DNA of 64,000 bases, taken from the NCBI GenBank assembly GCA_029858255.1, contig JAOUFJ010000001.1, positions 124,001-188,000 of the forward strand, given 5' to 3'. Origin of the DNA: a candidate division WOR-3 bacterium (lineage in GTDB: Bacteria > Hydrothermota > Tepidihabitantia > SM23-42). Below are positions 28,501 to 36,159 of this stretch, one piece after another; positions within the stretch are counted from its first letter, which is position 1; each line of letters starts with the position of its first letter. The translations under genes and the position numbers were made by a program. Below the pieces are notes generated by a model that saw only the letters and a list, made by a program, of their open reading frames with translations, had not been told where the DNA came from and made no database searches.

Positions 28501-28621
28501 CGGTGATGAATGGTGGGATGTGTTGAGTGAAAATCGTCAACTTGTTGCGAGCGGTGTCTATATCTTCCACATTGAATCTGACGTAGGTGAACAAGTCGGC
28601 AAGTTTGTGATTGTCCGATAA
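25520..28621 (+). CDS. Very large secreted protein with FN3-like region and C-terminal sorting domain
   Basis: A 1033-residue protein with a clear signal peptide (MKRIFAVLLIAAVCAFAAKA). The N-terminal ~420 residues have no recognised fold but contain Asp-rich calcium loops (DEDKDGDGILDQYE, then FDADLDGTPDFRDP) like thrombospondin type 3 repeats. A middle FN3-like domain (~435-565) has LPGDARITLVWDN and FEGYRIWKST. The end (~935-1033) is a T9SS/FlgD-like sorting domain: VVPNPYVIS, RIFNLNGELVRTL, LVASGVYIFHIES and GKFVIVR. It is probably a cell-surface structural or binding protein. It lies 28 bases after the receptor and overlaps no neighbour. Confidence 0.8.
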   Translation: MKRIFAVLLIAAVCAFAAKAVYTPTPMGREFQILRHNVNQVECCVSNYGKFGQDETGNNAGCWWPTGSGHNYIYGAGSWFGTVDVNGDTLVTIGYGPHGGEAEYAPGRIGWSVSDPRAIIYMMPATWPPTVDPELPMAPTESKSHQDSWCVYNDGDIQYHIAGDTRPIGLEIYQTVYAWNLSTTQDIIFIRFECMNTTSDTLRRCFFGVCADNDIGNEAGTTANDRISGIVGQWYVIDGDSTWIDDLGYQWQEVEEAGQPPWLPGAIGYDYLQSPWDIVPDEDKDGDGILDQYEMDSAYFYNVIGVTDSLFDADLDGTPDFRDPSQIPQIGMTAFKRFTLNLEPGLDYERYTTLAGYNFRTGVYEPYDTVPPDPDDQRFLQCSGPFDLAPDASVTVLVGIVFADWIGIWGRPDSALVEVDGTAQFIFDQNWLLPGPPPPPTLTMLPGDARITLVWDNAAEVAVDPYYDVVGNPLSALYDPFYREVDFEGYRIWKSTTGQTGDWELLATFDLANDIVFTDTAFDPEPLELANTGVSHIYIDEEVRNGFVYYYAVTSFDYNRVREAYDSVYAVDSTAWYILDTLGNPIDTMWVYEYDSVEVYGPRPIWFESGLGGDSVRARRDPANYVPPSDPMVELVSGNDQLTELVDASVAYPQEIDPNYPLYIEFAAPEPTVVYFIDQSGDSIPYTGARYTAYLQDDNGTLETYVYDRRIGIPYVPLEIVPPVNGMFINPDIGTPELPATFVVYDSIEIVSGTYPANLLVANVPVPLPYAETVADSADMNGMWAWRGNSYQVVWSPKNPGSPVNTVEITDLVTGEVIPYKQFQNTPSTVDLADGWCFTWHTPSTAWSKASHDTVQANPAAFPVSERTRYLYVNGGMIGLRSNSYMYDTILPEDGETWILSANRDYLPPSVLGKVRITATPGVFTDTAMTLNVKVVPNPYVISNEWQTRFVQRRVKFINLPNRCTVRIFNLNGELVRTLLHQETSATGVGNNLGGDEWWDVLSENRQLVASGVYIFHIESDVGEQVGKFVIVR

Positions 28622-28631
28622 GGAGGATGTG

Positions 28632-29750
28632 ATGAGAACGATGAAATACATACCCTTATTACTAATCATATTCGTGCTGCCCCTTCACGCTGATTTTGCC
28701 AAATTGGGTACCTCAGGTGCGCAGTTCTTGAAGATCAGCGTAGGGCGGGGATCAGCCATGGGCGAAGCATTCGTCGCGATTTCAGATGATGCCTCGGCAA
28801 CATTCTGGAACCCCTCCGGACTTGCCACCGTCACTAGCCGCGAAATCAGCTTCTATCATAACGAGTGGATTGCAGACGTCCGTCACGAATATCTGACCGC
28901 GGCGTTTCCGCTGGGTGGTTTCGGGACGATGGGTGTTAGCGTCACGGCATTGACGATGGGTGAGATGGAGATCCTGACGATTGATGACCCGAATACATCA
29001 ATACGCGAGGATACCGGAACAGGCAATTACTTCAATGCCTCTGATATGGCGGTCGGGTTTTCATTTGGCCGCATGTTCACCGACCGTCTCGCTGCCGGGT
29101 TGACATTAAAAGCGGTTCAGGAGCAGATCTGGAACATGACCGCGACCGGTGTGGCAATGGATTTTGGCATCCATTACAATACCGGGATCAGGGGGTTGCG
29201 TCTCGCCGCGGCGATGAACAATTTCGGTACTGACATCGCCTTCTCGGGACGGGATCTTGAGTTCGCTGCCAACCCTTATCCTGAATCGCCTGTGTTCTAT
29301 GAATTGCTGCCAGCAGGGCTGAGAGCGACGCCATATCCGTTGCCGCTCATGTTCCGTTTTGGTGTAGCCTTTGATCCCATCGCGAGTGAGAGTAACCGGT
29401 TGACGATTGCTCTTGACTTGAATCACCCAAATGATAACTATGAAACGATCAATCTGGGTTTAGAATACGGGTATCTCAATACCCTTTTCTTGCGCGCTGG
29501 ATACAAGGCATACACAAACATGGATTACATGAGAGCAATGTCAGGTGGCGAGCCGGCATATGATACGGTCGAGAATGTTATAACCTATCCTGAGTGGGGT
29601 GACGATATTGGTACGATGCTTAATAACCTCACTGCCGGCGTTGGATTCCATCTCAGGACTGGTGCCACGCAATTCAAGATCGATTACGCTTACATGAATA
29701 AGGGAATCCTTAAGGCAACCCATCGTATTGGATTGACCATAGGATTCTAG
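28632..29750 (+). CDS. PorV/UPF0164-type outer-membrane protein
   Basis: A 372-residue outer-membrane protein with a signal peptide (~1-20, PLLLIIFVLPLHA). It has the PorV-like start FAKLGTSGAQFLKISVGRGS, then AMGEAFVAISDDASATFWNP. This N-terminal Gly/Ala/Asn-Pro-rich pattern is shared by PorV/PorQ proteins, which shuttle or receive T9SS cargo at the outer membrane. The ATG at 28632 follows AAGGAGGATGTG; an upstream TTG at 28611 lies inside the previous gene and is rejected. Position between two sorting-domain cargo genes supports a role in their export. A terminator follows. Confidence 0.8.
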   Translation: MRTMKYIPLLLIIFVLPLHADFAKLGTSGAQFLKISVGRGSAMGEAFVAISDDASATFWNPSGLATVTSREISFYHNEWIADVRHEYLTAAFPLGGFGTMGVSVTALTMGEMEILTIDDPNTSIREDTGTGNYFNASDMAVGFSFGRMFTDRLAAGLTLKAVQEQIWNMTATGVAMDFGIHYNTGIRGLRLAAAMNNFGTDIAFSGRDLEFAANPYPESPVFYELLPAGLRATPYPLPLMFRFGVAFDPIASESNRLTIALDLNHPNDNYETINLGLEYGYLNTLFLRAGYKAYTNMDYMRAMSGGEPAYDTVENVITYPEWGDDIGTMLNNLTAGVGFHLRTGATQFKIDYAYMNKGILKATHRIGLTIGF

Positions 29751-29758
29751 TTTATCTG

Positions 29759-29801
29759 GTGTGTGCGGGCCTGACCAGGCCTGCACACACTTTTTGTGTT
29801 A
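29759..29801 (+). terminator. Rho-independent terminator
   Basis: GTGTGTGCGGGCCT pairs with AGGCCTGCACACAC around a short loop (one G-U pair), followed by five T's. It ends the receptor-PorV operon. Confidence 0.85.
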
Positions 29802-29872
29802 TTTGAAAGGAGGTGCTTGTCCGTAAACAAAATATTACGCACAAGAACATAATGTTAGAAAAGGAGGACGTA

Positions 29873-31591
29873 ATGAAACGGTTAGGTATGTTGCTTTTGG
29901 CCGTTGTGGTGTTGGGCTGGGCTCTGCCCTACAACGTGGACCCGGTAGATCCGACAGTTGTTACAAGCAGGCCTCGCGTAAACAATTCAAACGATTATGA
30001 TGGTGTCATAATCGACTCGGTTGGGAACATCCGTGCAGTGCTCGGAAGTCAAGGAAAGAGCATTGCTGTTTCCGGCGGTGGTGAGGCTATTGCGGTTCTC
30101 TATGGTGAACCGAGCGGTAACCCGAACAACTCAATGCTTGTCAAGGTCGCCTATTCGTTGAACGGCGGTTCATCGTGGACCACGTACGGACCATTCAGCG
30201 CTGCTGCACGCAGGGCATATAATGACATCGCGGCCACGCCTGATTTCGACGCGAATCCTGGTGAAATATTCTTCCTATTCCAGGAGAATACGCAGGGTTA
30301 CACAGATGGACAGATCAATGTAATGATCGAAGAAAACCTGCCATCAGCGCCGTCATTCTCAGTGCCGATCGTGCCGACGAACGCTTCAGCTCCTACCATC
30401 TATCCATGGGAGCCAAGCATTGTTGTGGCGCCTGATGACCCAACAAACGTTGTTGTCACTGCCTGGAACTATCTGGCAAACGGTAACGAGTGGCAATATG
30501 TCTGGATCTCCAATGATGGCGGCTACTCGTGGACTGACAGCATTCCGGTGGATCACGTTTCTGCTGACGGGTCTTGCGCTGCTTTGACCGCAGGTCCGGG
30601 CGGCTGGTTGGGCATGACGACCCAGGAGTATTACACATTCAGCGGCTCCGATTCCACGATTTACCCATATTTCAGGGAATCGACTGACGGTGGTTACACC
30701 TGGACTGCAAAACAAGCGCTAACGGTGTACCCGGCCAATGTAGCGTCTCAGTACTGGTGGCACGAGATGGATATAGTGTATTTCGATGGTGATATATGGA
30801 TGATACACAATGACATCGGTACTGGCGGTACGGGCGGACCTCACGTCGCAAAAGGGACCGGTTCACCGGGCAGCTGGACCTGGACATTGTGGAGCCAGGA
30901 TGTTGTGGGCGCCGATTCATTCTGGGTTGCCGATACCCTGTTCTATGCGGCACCGAGCCAGTATCCGACGATATCTGTTGATCCAGTATCGGGTGCGGTG
31001 GCGGCTGTCTGCAAGTACAACTACTATATTGGCGACAACGTCACGTGGGCGATCTATAATGGAGCCCATCTTGGTTGCATGTGGACAATGGACGGCGGTA
31101 GCAACTGGAAAGTTTCTCAGCCGCTCTCCACTGCCAATACGGGCACCATCATCTGGGAAGACTGGAATGCGACCGAGGCTGCCGATCTCCTCGTGCCAAA
31201 TGGCGCGCATCCTTATATCCATGCAGTATGGGTTCATGAGGATCCAGCCACCGAAGCGGGCGAGTTGTATCACGAGACGGCCCCTCTCGGTGAATTCCCG
31301 TGGGGCGTTGATGAGGTCAGCACTGGTCTGGTCAGCGTCTACAGGTTCTCAGTGACGCCGTCGGTAACTTCGGGTATCTGTCGTGCTGCGTTCAGTATGC
31401 CGGCTTCCGGCAACGTGGCGCTGAAGGTGTTCGATGTGAGCGGGCGACTTGTTGAGAGCGTGTTCAGCGGCAGGGCTGCTGGTGAACAGGAGTTCAACAT
31501 CAATACCTCGCAGCTGGCCAATGGTGCATACTTTGTCGTGCTCGAAACCGAGCAGGGCAATGTTGCTCAGAAGGTCATCACGCTGCACTAA
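29873..31591 (+). CDS. Secreted BNR/Asp-box repeat protein with sorting domain
   Basis: A 572-residue protein with a signal peptide (KRLGMLLLAVVVLGWALP). The middle is a beta-propeller-like region with Asp-box motifs of the sialidase type: SNDGGYSWTDS, STDGGYTWTAK and TMDGGSNWKVS. The last ~85 residues form a T9SS-type sorting domain (VALKVFDVSGRLVESVF, then LANGAYFVVLETEQG and VAQKVITLH). No Arg-Ile-Pro catalytic motif of true sialidases is seen, so a binding or structural propeller is as likely as a glycosidase. The ATG at 29873 follows AAGGAGGACGTA, which excludes an in-frame GTG 20 codons upstream. It has its own AGGAGG site after the preceding terminator. Confidence 0.8.
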   Translation: MKRLGMLLLAVVVLGWALPYNVDPVDPTVVTSRPRVNNSNDYDGVIIDSVGNIRAVLGSQGKSIAVSGGGEAIAVLYGEPSGNPNNSMLVKVAYSLNGGSSWTTYGPFSAAARRAYNDIAATPDFDANPGEIFFLFQENTQGYTDGQINVMIEENLPSAPSFSVPIVPTNASAPTIYPWEPSIVVAPDDPTNVVVTAWNYLANGNEWQYVWISNDGGYSWTDSIPVDHVSADGSCAALTAGPGGWLGMTTQEYYTFSGSDSTIYPYFRESTDGGYTWTAKQALTVYPANVASQYWWHEMDIVYFDGDIWMIHNDIGTGGTGGPHVAKGTGSPGSWTWTLWSQDVVGADSFWVADTLFYAAPSQYPTISVDPVSGAVAAVCKYNYYIGDNVTWAIYNGAHLGCMWTMDGGSNWKVSQPLSTANTGTIIWEDWNATEAADLLVPNGAHPYIHAVWVHEDPATEAGELYHETAPLGEFPWGVDEVSTGLVSVYRFSVTPSVTSGICRAAFSMPASGNVALKVFDVSGRLVESVFSGRAAGEQEFNINTSQLANGAYFVVLETEQGNVAQKVITLH

Positions 31592-31605
31592 TCTGAATAA
31601 GTGCG

Positions 31606-31637
31606 AAAAAGGGGAGACGTCATGTCTCCCCTTTTTT
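31606..31637. terminator. Bidirectional terminator between convergent genes
   Basis: AAAAAGGGGAGAC, a short loop and GTCTCCCCTTTTTT form a strong hairpin with A/T tracts on both sides. It can end the plus-strand BNR gene (stop 31591) and the minus-strand module 2 (stop 31652). Confidence 0.88.
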
Positions 31638-31651
31638 GTTGCACGGTTCTG

Positions 31652-32293
31652 TCAATCAATGATGCCGAGCCACGGCCCGATGATAAATTGAAACCGGCCG
31701 ATCAATAGGCTTACGCGGGCCATCACCGTGTAACCAAATGCCGCGCCGAATCCGATCATGATGAATATTATCCCAATCCGTGAAGTGACGCCGAGCACCC
31801 CCTTGTGTTCTTTCGAGAAATAGAAATAGGAGAGGGTGCAGACGACGCCGATGAAAAGGATTGCCTGCCAGATAATTCCGGTTGAGCCTGCGTTCCAGGC
31901 GCCGAAATTCTGCTGCGTGAGGATCGTTCCCTGTATTTGCCTTATGATGTCAGCCTGTACTGTGGCCGGGATAACCAACCCAGTGTAGTAACCGATGGTA
32001 ATTGCGATCGGGATGCGTACAAGCCATGAAACCCTTGGAATGAAACGCATGACATATAGCATGCCGACCATGAACGGCAGTATGAAGAATAACCTTCCTT
32101 CTCTGAACAGGGGCGTAAAGAGATTCGGAATTAGCACCCGGTGTACGGTAAATGTGATGAAATACCCGTTGGCCACTCCCACGAAGAGGTGTTCGGCGAA
32201 TTTGTAGAACGGGTTGTCCTTGTATAGAAACGAGAAAATACATATGGTCAGAAATCCGCTGATCCAGACCCATGGGTCATGTGCTATATTCAT
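31652..32293 (-). CDS. Module 2 protein D: polytopic membrane protein
   Basis: A 213-residue protein that aligns end to end with the other D copies. Seen here: FLYKDNPFYKFAEHLFVGVA, RFIPRVSWLVRIPIA, QIQGTILTQQNF, YFYFSKEHKGVLGVTSR and FGAAFGYTVMARVSLLIGR. The last has the A-A form shared with modules 3 and 4, where modules 1 and 5 have A-S. The ribosome binding site is AAGGAGGG. Unlike modules 1 and 4, it is separated from C by 115 bases with no gene. It is the last gene before the shared terminator. Confidence 0.83.
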   Translation of the reverse strand: MNIAHDPWVWISGFLTICIFSFLYKDNPFYKFAEHLFVGVANGYFITFTVHRVLIPNLFTPLFREGRLFFILPFMVGMLYVMRFIPRVSWLVRIPIAITIGYYTGLVIPATVQADIIRQIQGTILTQQNFGAWNAGSTGIIWQAILFIGVVCTLSYFYFSKEHKGVLGVTSRIGIIFIMIGFGAAFGYTVMARVSLLIGRFQFIIGPWLGIID

Positions 32294-32408
32294 CGTTCCC
32301 TCCTTGATGAAATTGCCTCAACGGCAATTTCGATTACAACGATAAAGGACAGATTACAGTGATGTTTTTCGCGGTCTATGGCTGTTGTGTGGGATTGTTC
32401 TACCATTA
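32294..32408 (-). other. C-D spacer of module 2
   Basis: A gene-free gap inside the module. It contains GACAGATTACAGTGATG (32350-32366), nearly repeated in the module 3 gap as GACAGATTACGGTGATG, with a shorter match in the module 5 gap (CGATTACGGTGATTG). The role is unknown: either a regulatory element between C and D or residue of an inserted repeat. Confidence 0.4.
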
Positions 32409-33287
32409 TCATTTTTGTACTCCTTTTTCCCTTTGCTTGCGGATGAAATAGCCGATGTTGCCGATCACGATGAAAGCGATCATGGTCAGATGTGCTGCGG
32501 TCAGAGAACCGAGCGCCTCGCTTGCTTTTCGTCGGCTGGTTATCATCAATCTCGACTGGACCATTTCTTCGTATTCGGCCGCACCTTTCATACCGACCAT
32601 GAGTCCGGAGAATTGTCCGGTTTGATAATACTGGTAGAATTCAGAGGCGCTGACGGCGGTTATCCCGGCGCCTACCGCGACACCGAAGCGGGTCTGTGAA
32701 TACGCTATCCACCAGAGGGGCGCCGATGCACCGCTCAGTGATACAAGGATACCGACATCATTGAAATTTTTCACCTTACGCATCATCGGCAAGGAGTCGG
32801 TCCGGTATCCATAATAATCTCTTCGGTAGACATCCACGATACTACTGCCCATACCCAAGAGCGGCACGATCGGCGGAGGCTGCCAGCCCAGGAATACATA
32901 GTCGCGTCCATAGATGATACTGTCTTCATACGAGGTCGCCTGGCTGTTGAACTCATCGGTGACCTGGTCGAGTGCTTTCTTGGCGAGCCCGAGGGGTTGG
33001 ACATACAGAGAGAGTGCGGCTACCCGTATGCGCCTGTGGAACGCATGCCGCAACATTGCGACGGCCATGGGTTCGATTTCGGGCAGCGTTTGTGGATCGT
33101 AATCGAAATCAAGCATTAGTATCTGGTCTCTAGGGATTGTTTCGACTGCATTGAACAGCTTTTCGACCGGGGTCATGACGCGGACCTTGGGAATCGCCGG
33201 AATGACCAGCGGTACCATAACCACGACTGCAAGCACGAGGTAGATGATGCGGCGGTCCAGCCTTGACAGGTATTCGATTATCTTCAT
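32409..33287 (-). CDS. Module 2 protein C: bitopic protein
   Basis: A 292-residue C paralogue. An N-terminal helix follows LSRLDRRIIYLVLAVVVM. The soluble domain has LMLDFDYDPQTLPEIEPMA, IYGRDYVFLGWQPPP and AVGAGITAVSASEFYQYYQT. A short [17 protein letters not shown] motif comes before the final helix and a basic tail. The W-Q-P-P-P and S-A-S-E-F-Y forms mark the modules 2-4 subtype. The start overlaps the B stop (ATGA). Confidence 0.82.
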   Translation of the reverse strand: MKIIEYLSRLDRRIIYLVLAVVVMVPLVIPAIPKVRVMTPVEKLFNAVETIPRDQILMLDFDYDPQTLPEIEPMAVAMLRHAFHRRIRVAALSLYVQPLGLAKKALDQVTDEFNSQATSYEDSIIYGRDYVFLGWQPPPIVPLLGMGSSIVDVYRRDYYGYRTDSLPMMRKVKNFNDVGILVSLSGASAPLWWIAYSQTRFGVAVGAGITAVSASEFYQYYQTGQFSGLMVGMKGAAEYEEMVQSRLMITSRRKASEALGSLTAAHLTMIAFIVIGNIGYFIRKQREKGVQK

Positions 33288-33943
33288 TCCTTACCTCCGA
33301 GCCATGAGCGTTCGATGCCGAGGATGATTTTCAGCGAAGTGGCGATCGCCCCGAGGGCAATGCCGAAAGTAATACCGCGCTTCGCGGCAACATTAGGGAT
33401 GTCCATGATCCACTGGGTGAACGCTGGCAAGTGTGAGGAGATGCTGTTGGCAAGAGGTAATAAGCCGATCATTATGATGAAAGCCGCGGAGAGCAGGAGG
33501 CTCGATTCCAGAGAACGAGCACGGAATGCCCGGTATGAAGCAGATGCCATGAAGAAAGCGAGCAGGGCGAACATCGTTGCGCCGAGCGGAACGATTATGT
33601 TGAGGTACAGGGTCTGGATGTCGAATTGAAATCCGGCGATCCGCGTTGGCAGGAAAAGTTCACCCTCAATGCCGCCGAGGAGGCCGATCACGCCACTCAC
33701 TAAAAAACCGATGATCAGTACATAAGAATATTGCCAGTTCTCTCTTTTCCTCTTTATCTTGTCCTGATGCACCCTAATCAAGCTGACCAAACCCAGTATG
33801 ATGGCGAAGGCGGACAGTATTCTTATAAAGTCGTTCCTCAACGTATTGTCAAAATCCTGGTATCCGCCGTGTGGTACGAAGTACGGTATTATGCCCAGGA
33901 TCCCGAATATAAAGACCAGGACCAAAGGGAATCTTCTTTTCAT
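33284..33943 (-). CDS. Module 2 protein B: polytopic membrane protein
   Basis: A 219-residue B paralogue, twelve residues longer than in module 1. Conserved pieces are RVHQDKIKRKRENWQYSYVL (basic loop), VPLGATMFALLAFFMASAS, YRAFRARSLESSLLL, the PNVAAKRGITFG loop and the end [16 protein letters not shown]. About six membrane segments. It begins ten bases after the A stop; modules 1 and 5 overlap here. Confidence 0.82.
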   Translation of the reverse strand: MKRRFPLVLVFIFGILGIIPYFVPHGGYQDFDNTLRNDFIRILSAFAIILGLVSLIRVHQDKIKRKRENWQYSYVLIIGFLVSGVIGLLGGIEGELFLPTRIAGFQFDIQTLYLNIIVPLGATMFALLAFFMASASYRAFRARSLESSLLLSAAFIIMIGLLPLANSISSHLPAFTQWIMDIPNVAAKRGITFGIALGAIATSLKIILGIERSWLGGKE

Positions 33944-33952
33944 TTTTCTCTC

Positions 33953-35038
33953 CTATCGAAAAACATTTAGAATAGGGAATTTCGTCAGTAGTCCGATGAG
34001 CGAAGCGAGTGCGAGAACGCTCAGGATGACGACCTTACCAAGGTCCTCACCTTTGATCGCTCCCAAGAGTAAGGGTTCCTTGGATATGTATGCGGAAGCA
34101 GCGTACAATTCTTCGCCTATCAGCGTAAAATCACAGGCAGTTACGAAGAACGGTAATTGCGTGATCTGATCGGTGCCGGCGATCTGGATCGCTCCGGTCG
34201 AGGCGCCTGTCTCGGCCATGATCAGCGATTCGGCCTTGAAGTAGCCGATGAAAAAGTTCGCTGCCGGTTTTTCTCTTAACATGACGCCGTCGACTGCCGC
34301 AGCAAAAGCGAACTGCGAGTCGGTCACGAAGTATACTTTGTCCATATCGAATAGGTCTGGCCTGCCTATTGTAGTATATGATTCTTTGACGATCTCTCGA
34401 GCAACAGTATAAACGACCGGGTCAGAAGTCGGTACGATCAACGGTGTTTCGTATTGGCCCGTTTTTTTTGCGATCTCCCCGAGGATGTTGAATGATGCAA
34501 TGGTCGCGATATAATCGACGAGGCCGATGCCCATGCAATAGAGAATCGGCCGTCCCATTTCCGTTGCTCGACCTACTGCTTCGTCGACCGCATCGAGACC
34601 GCTGATCTTACGGATGAAGAGTTTCTTCCCCCTCCTTGCCTGGTTTATGAAATAGAGGATTATCAGGCAGAATAAGATGACTCCGATGAGCAGATTGGTG
34701 GAGTTTGCATCGAACCACTGAGGTTTGCTGCTAGCCGCCGGGGATGGTTCTGAATACGCTTTTTCTGAATCATACAGAGCGGCAACTCTGTAAGTGTATT
34801 CCTTACCAGCTTCAGTTTGGTCTTCGTAGCTGGTGCGGCCGGCGCCGATGAAACCAACTTGTACATAATCTTTACCCTGTTCGCTCCGGTATATTTCATA
34901 CCCTTCGATCTCTGCATCGTCGGGCGAAAGTTGCCATTCGACCGTGATCGCGTCGCCGCGGTCATTAGGTGTGTCGTGGGCATTTACGCCGGTCGGCGGC
35001 GCAAGTGCAAAGATACCGGTCAAGAGAACATAAATCAT
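33953..35038 (-). CDS. Module 2 protein A: FN3 domain plus membrane-anchored core
   Basis: A 361-residue A paralogue. Signal/anchor MIYVLLTGIFALAPPTGVNA, then an FN3 domain (~22-105, ITVEWQLSPDDAEIEGYEIY), a membrane helix (~117-137), the RRGKKLFIRK patch, a core opening AVDEAVGRATEMGRPILYC, and the invariant end block ([20 protein letters not shown], then [20 protein letters not shown]). A C-terminal hydrophobic helix follows. It has a strong AAGGAGG site seven bases before the ATG, unlike the leaderless module 1 copy. It is first in its operon, behind a ~280-nt leader. Confidence 0.85.
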   Translation of the reverse strand: MIYVLLTGIFALAPPTGVNAHDTPNDRGDAITVEWQLSPDDAEIEGYEIYRSEQGKDYVQVGFIGAGRTSYEDQTEAGKEYTYRVAALYDSEKAYSEPSPAASSKPQWFDANSTNLLIGVILFCLIILYFINQARRGKKLFIRKISGLDAVDEAVGRATEMGRPILYCMGIGLVDYIATIASFNILGEIAKKTGQYETPLIVPTSDPVVYTVAREIVKESYTTIGRPDLFDMDKVYFVTDSQFAFAAAVDGVMLREKPAANFFIGYFKAESLIMAETGASTGAIQIAGTDQITQLPFFVTACDFTLIGEELYAASAYISKEPLLLGAIKGEDLGKVVILSVLALASLIGLLTKFPILNVFR

Positions 35039-35326
35039 TGAGCCTCCTTATGATTGCAAACGGATGATCATTGGTTTTTGGTTTTGGCTGCCATAACGAA
35101 TAACCTTTGATTTGGTTGTTGCGTTGGTCGGTTGCGGAATACGGGACGGTCGTCGTCTTTCGGTTTCGAATGACGAAGGTGCTATCCGACCGGCAGTATC
35201 TGAAGTCATTCGCATACCAACCTTCTGGATATTGTGAGTTTGTATTGAATCATCGTTTCCGATGATCCGAGAGTGAAAGTGTAACTCAATGGATAGTATT
35301 TGTCCATTAGTTTAATGACTCTTTCA
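35039..35326. other. Long gene-free leader of module 2
   Basis: No gene. It includes GCGTTGGTCGGTTGCG near 35130 (also near 12910) and other words of the intergenic repeat family (TTGGTTTTTGG, TGGCTGCCATAACGAATAACC). If the promoter at 35354-35327 is used, this is a ~280-nt 5' leader. I see no riboswitch fold that I can name. Confidence 0.5.
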
Positions 35327-35354
35327 ATTATATTGGAGATGAATGGCAAGTAAA
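35327..35354 (-). promoter_or_regulatory. Probable promoter of module 2
   Basis: Minus strand TTTACT (35354-35349), 16-nt spacer, TATAAT (35332-35327). The same layout (TTTACA, N16, TATAAT) stands in front of module 3, each time just after the hairpin of the preceding module. Confidence 0.5.
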
Positions 35355-35373
35355 GACTCTTGATTGAAAAGGA

Positions 35374-35406
35374 CGCGGCGCACGGTATGGGTATCCGTGC
35401 GCCGCG
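35374..35406 (-). terminator. Hairpin after module 3
   Basis: A perfect 12-bp stem, CGCGGCGCACGG/CCGTGCGCCGCG, with a 9-base loop. On the minus strand it follows the D3 stop (35438) by 30 bases. The T-tract is weak (TCCTTTTC), so it could end transcription or only protect the mRNA 3' end. Confidence 0.65.
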
Positions 35407-35437
35407 CAGTGCTCCTTGAACGTTGAGTTTGTTCTAA

Positions 35438-36079
35438 TTAATCGACAACTCCTAACCAGGGTCCGAGTAGATACTGGATTCTGCCGATCAACAAGCTGAT
35501 GCGCGCCATGACCGTATAGCCGAACGCGGCGCCAAAGCCGATCATGACGAAGACGATGCCGATACGCGAGGTGGCGCCGAGAATGCCCTTGTGTTCTTTG
35601 GAGAAATAGAAATACGACAACGTGCAGAGAACACCGACGAAAAGAATTATCGACCACACCACACCCGTACTACCGGAGTGCCATGCCTGGAAATTCTGCG
35701 GTGTCAGAAATGTGCCCTGTATTTGTTTGATGATGAGCGCCTGGCTCACCGCTGGAATCGATGCTCCGACATAGTAACCCATGGATATGCCGATGGGAAT
35801 GCGAACGAGCCATGACACACGCGGTATGAACCTTGTGAGATAGAGCATGCCGATAATGAATGGAATGATAAACAACAGCTGACCTTGCCTGAACAGCGGG
35901 TCGAATAGGGTGGGCATGAGTACGTTGTGCCAGTAAAAGGTGACGGCCCAGCCATTTGCCACGCCAACAAAAACATGTTCCGCGACCTTATAAAAAGGAT
36001 TATCGCGCCAGAGAAATGAAAAGATCGCGATCGTACAAAGCGCGTTTATCCATACCCAGGGATCAGATGATATGTTCAT
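35438..36079 (-). CDS. Module 3 protein D: polytopic membrane protein
   Basis: A 213-residue D paralogue. It has FLWRDNPFYKVAEHVFVGVA (the usual Tyr-Lys of Y-K-D-N-P is Trp-Arg here), RFIPRVSWLVRIPIG, QIQGTFLTPQNFQAW, YFYFSKEHKGILGATSR and FGAAFGYTVMARISLLIGR. Start ATG 36079 follows TAGGAGGC. Same length as D2 and D4, alignable without gaps. It is the last gene of its unit, before the GC-rich hairpin. Confidence 0.83.
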   Translation of the reverse strand: MNISSDPWVWINALCTIAIFSFLWRDNPFYKVAEHVFVGVANGWAVTFYWHNVLMPTLFDPLFRQGQLLFIIPFIIGMLYLTRFIPRVSWLVRIPIGISMGYYVGASIPAVSQALIIKQIQGTFLTPQNFQAWHSGSTGVVWSIILFVGVLCTLSYFYFSKEHKGILGATSRIGIVFVMIGFGAAFGYTVMARISLLIGRIQYLLGPWLGVVD

Positions 36080-36159
36080 TTTTGCCTCCTAGATGAAAGA
36101 CAGATTACGGTGATGTTCAGTACTGTATGTATCTGCAATCTGAGGATTCCTTTCAATGG
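36080..36159 (-). other. C-D spacer of module 3
   Basis: An 80-base gap holding GACAGATTACGGTGATG (36099-36115), the same word as in the module 2 spacer with one change. No gene. Confidence 0.4.

Noticed and set aside
29873-31591. Calling the BNR-repeat protein a sialidase
   Set aside because: Asp-box motifs are visible but no Arg-Ile-Pro motif or catalytic Tyr/Glu context could be identified; Asp-boxes also occur in non-enzymatic propellers.
35374-35406. The perfect 12-bp hairpin as a tRNA or small RNA gene
   Set aside because: There is no cloverleaf, T-loop or flanking conserved structure; its position after a module stop fits a transcript-end hairpin.
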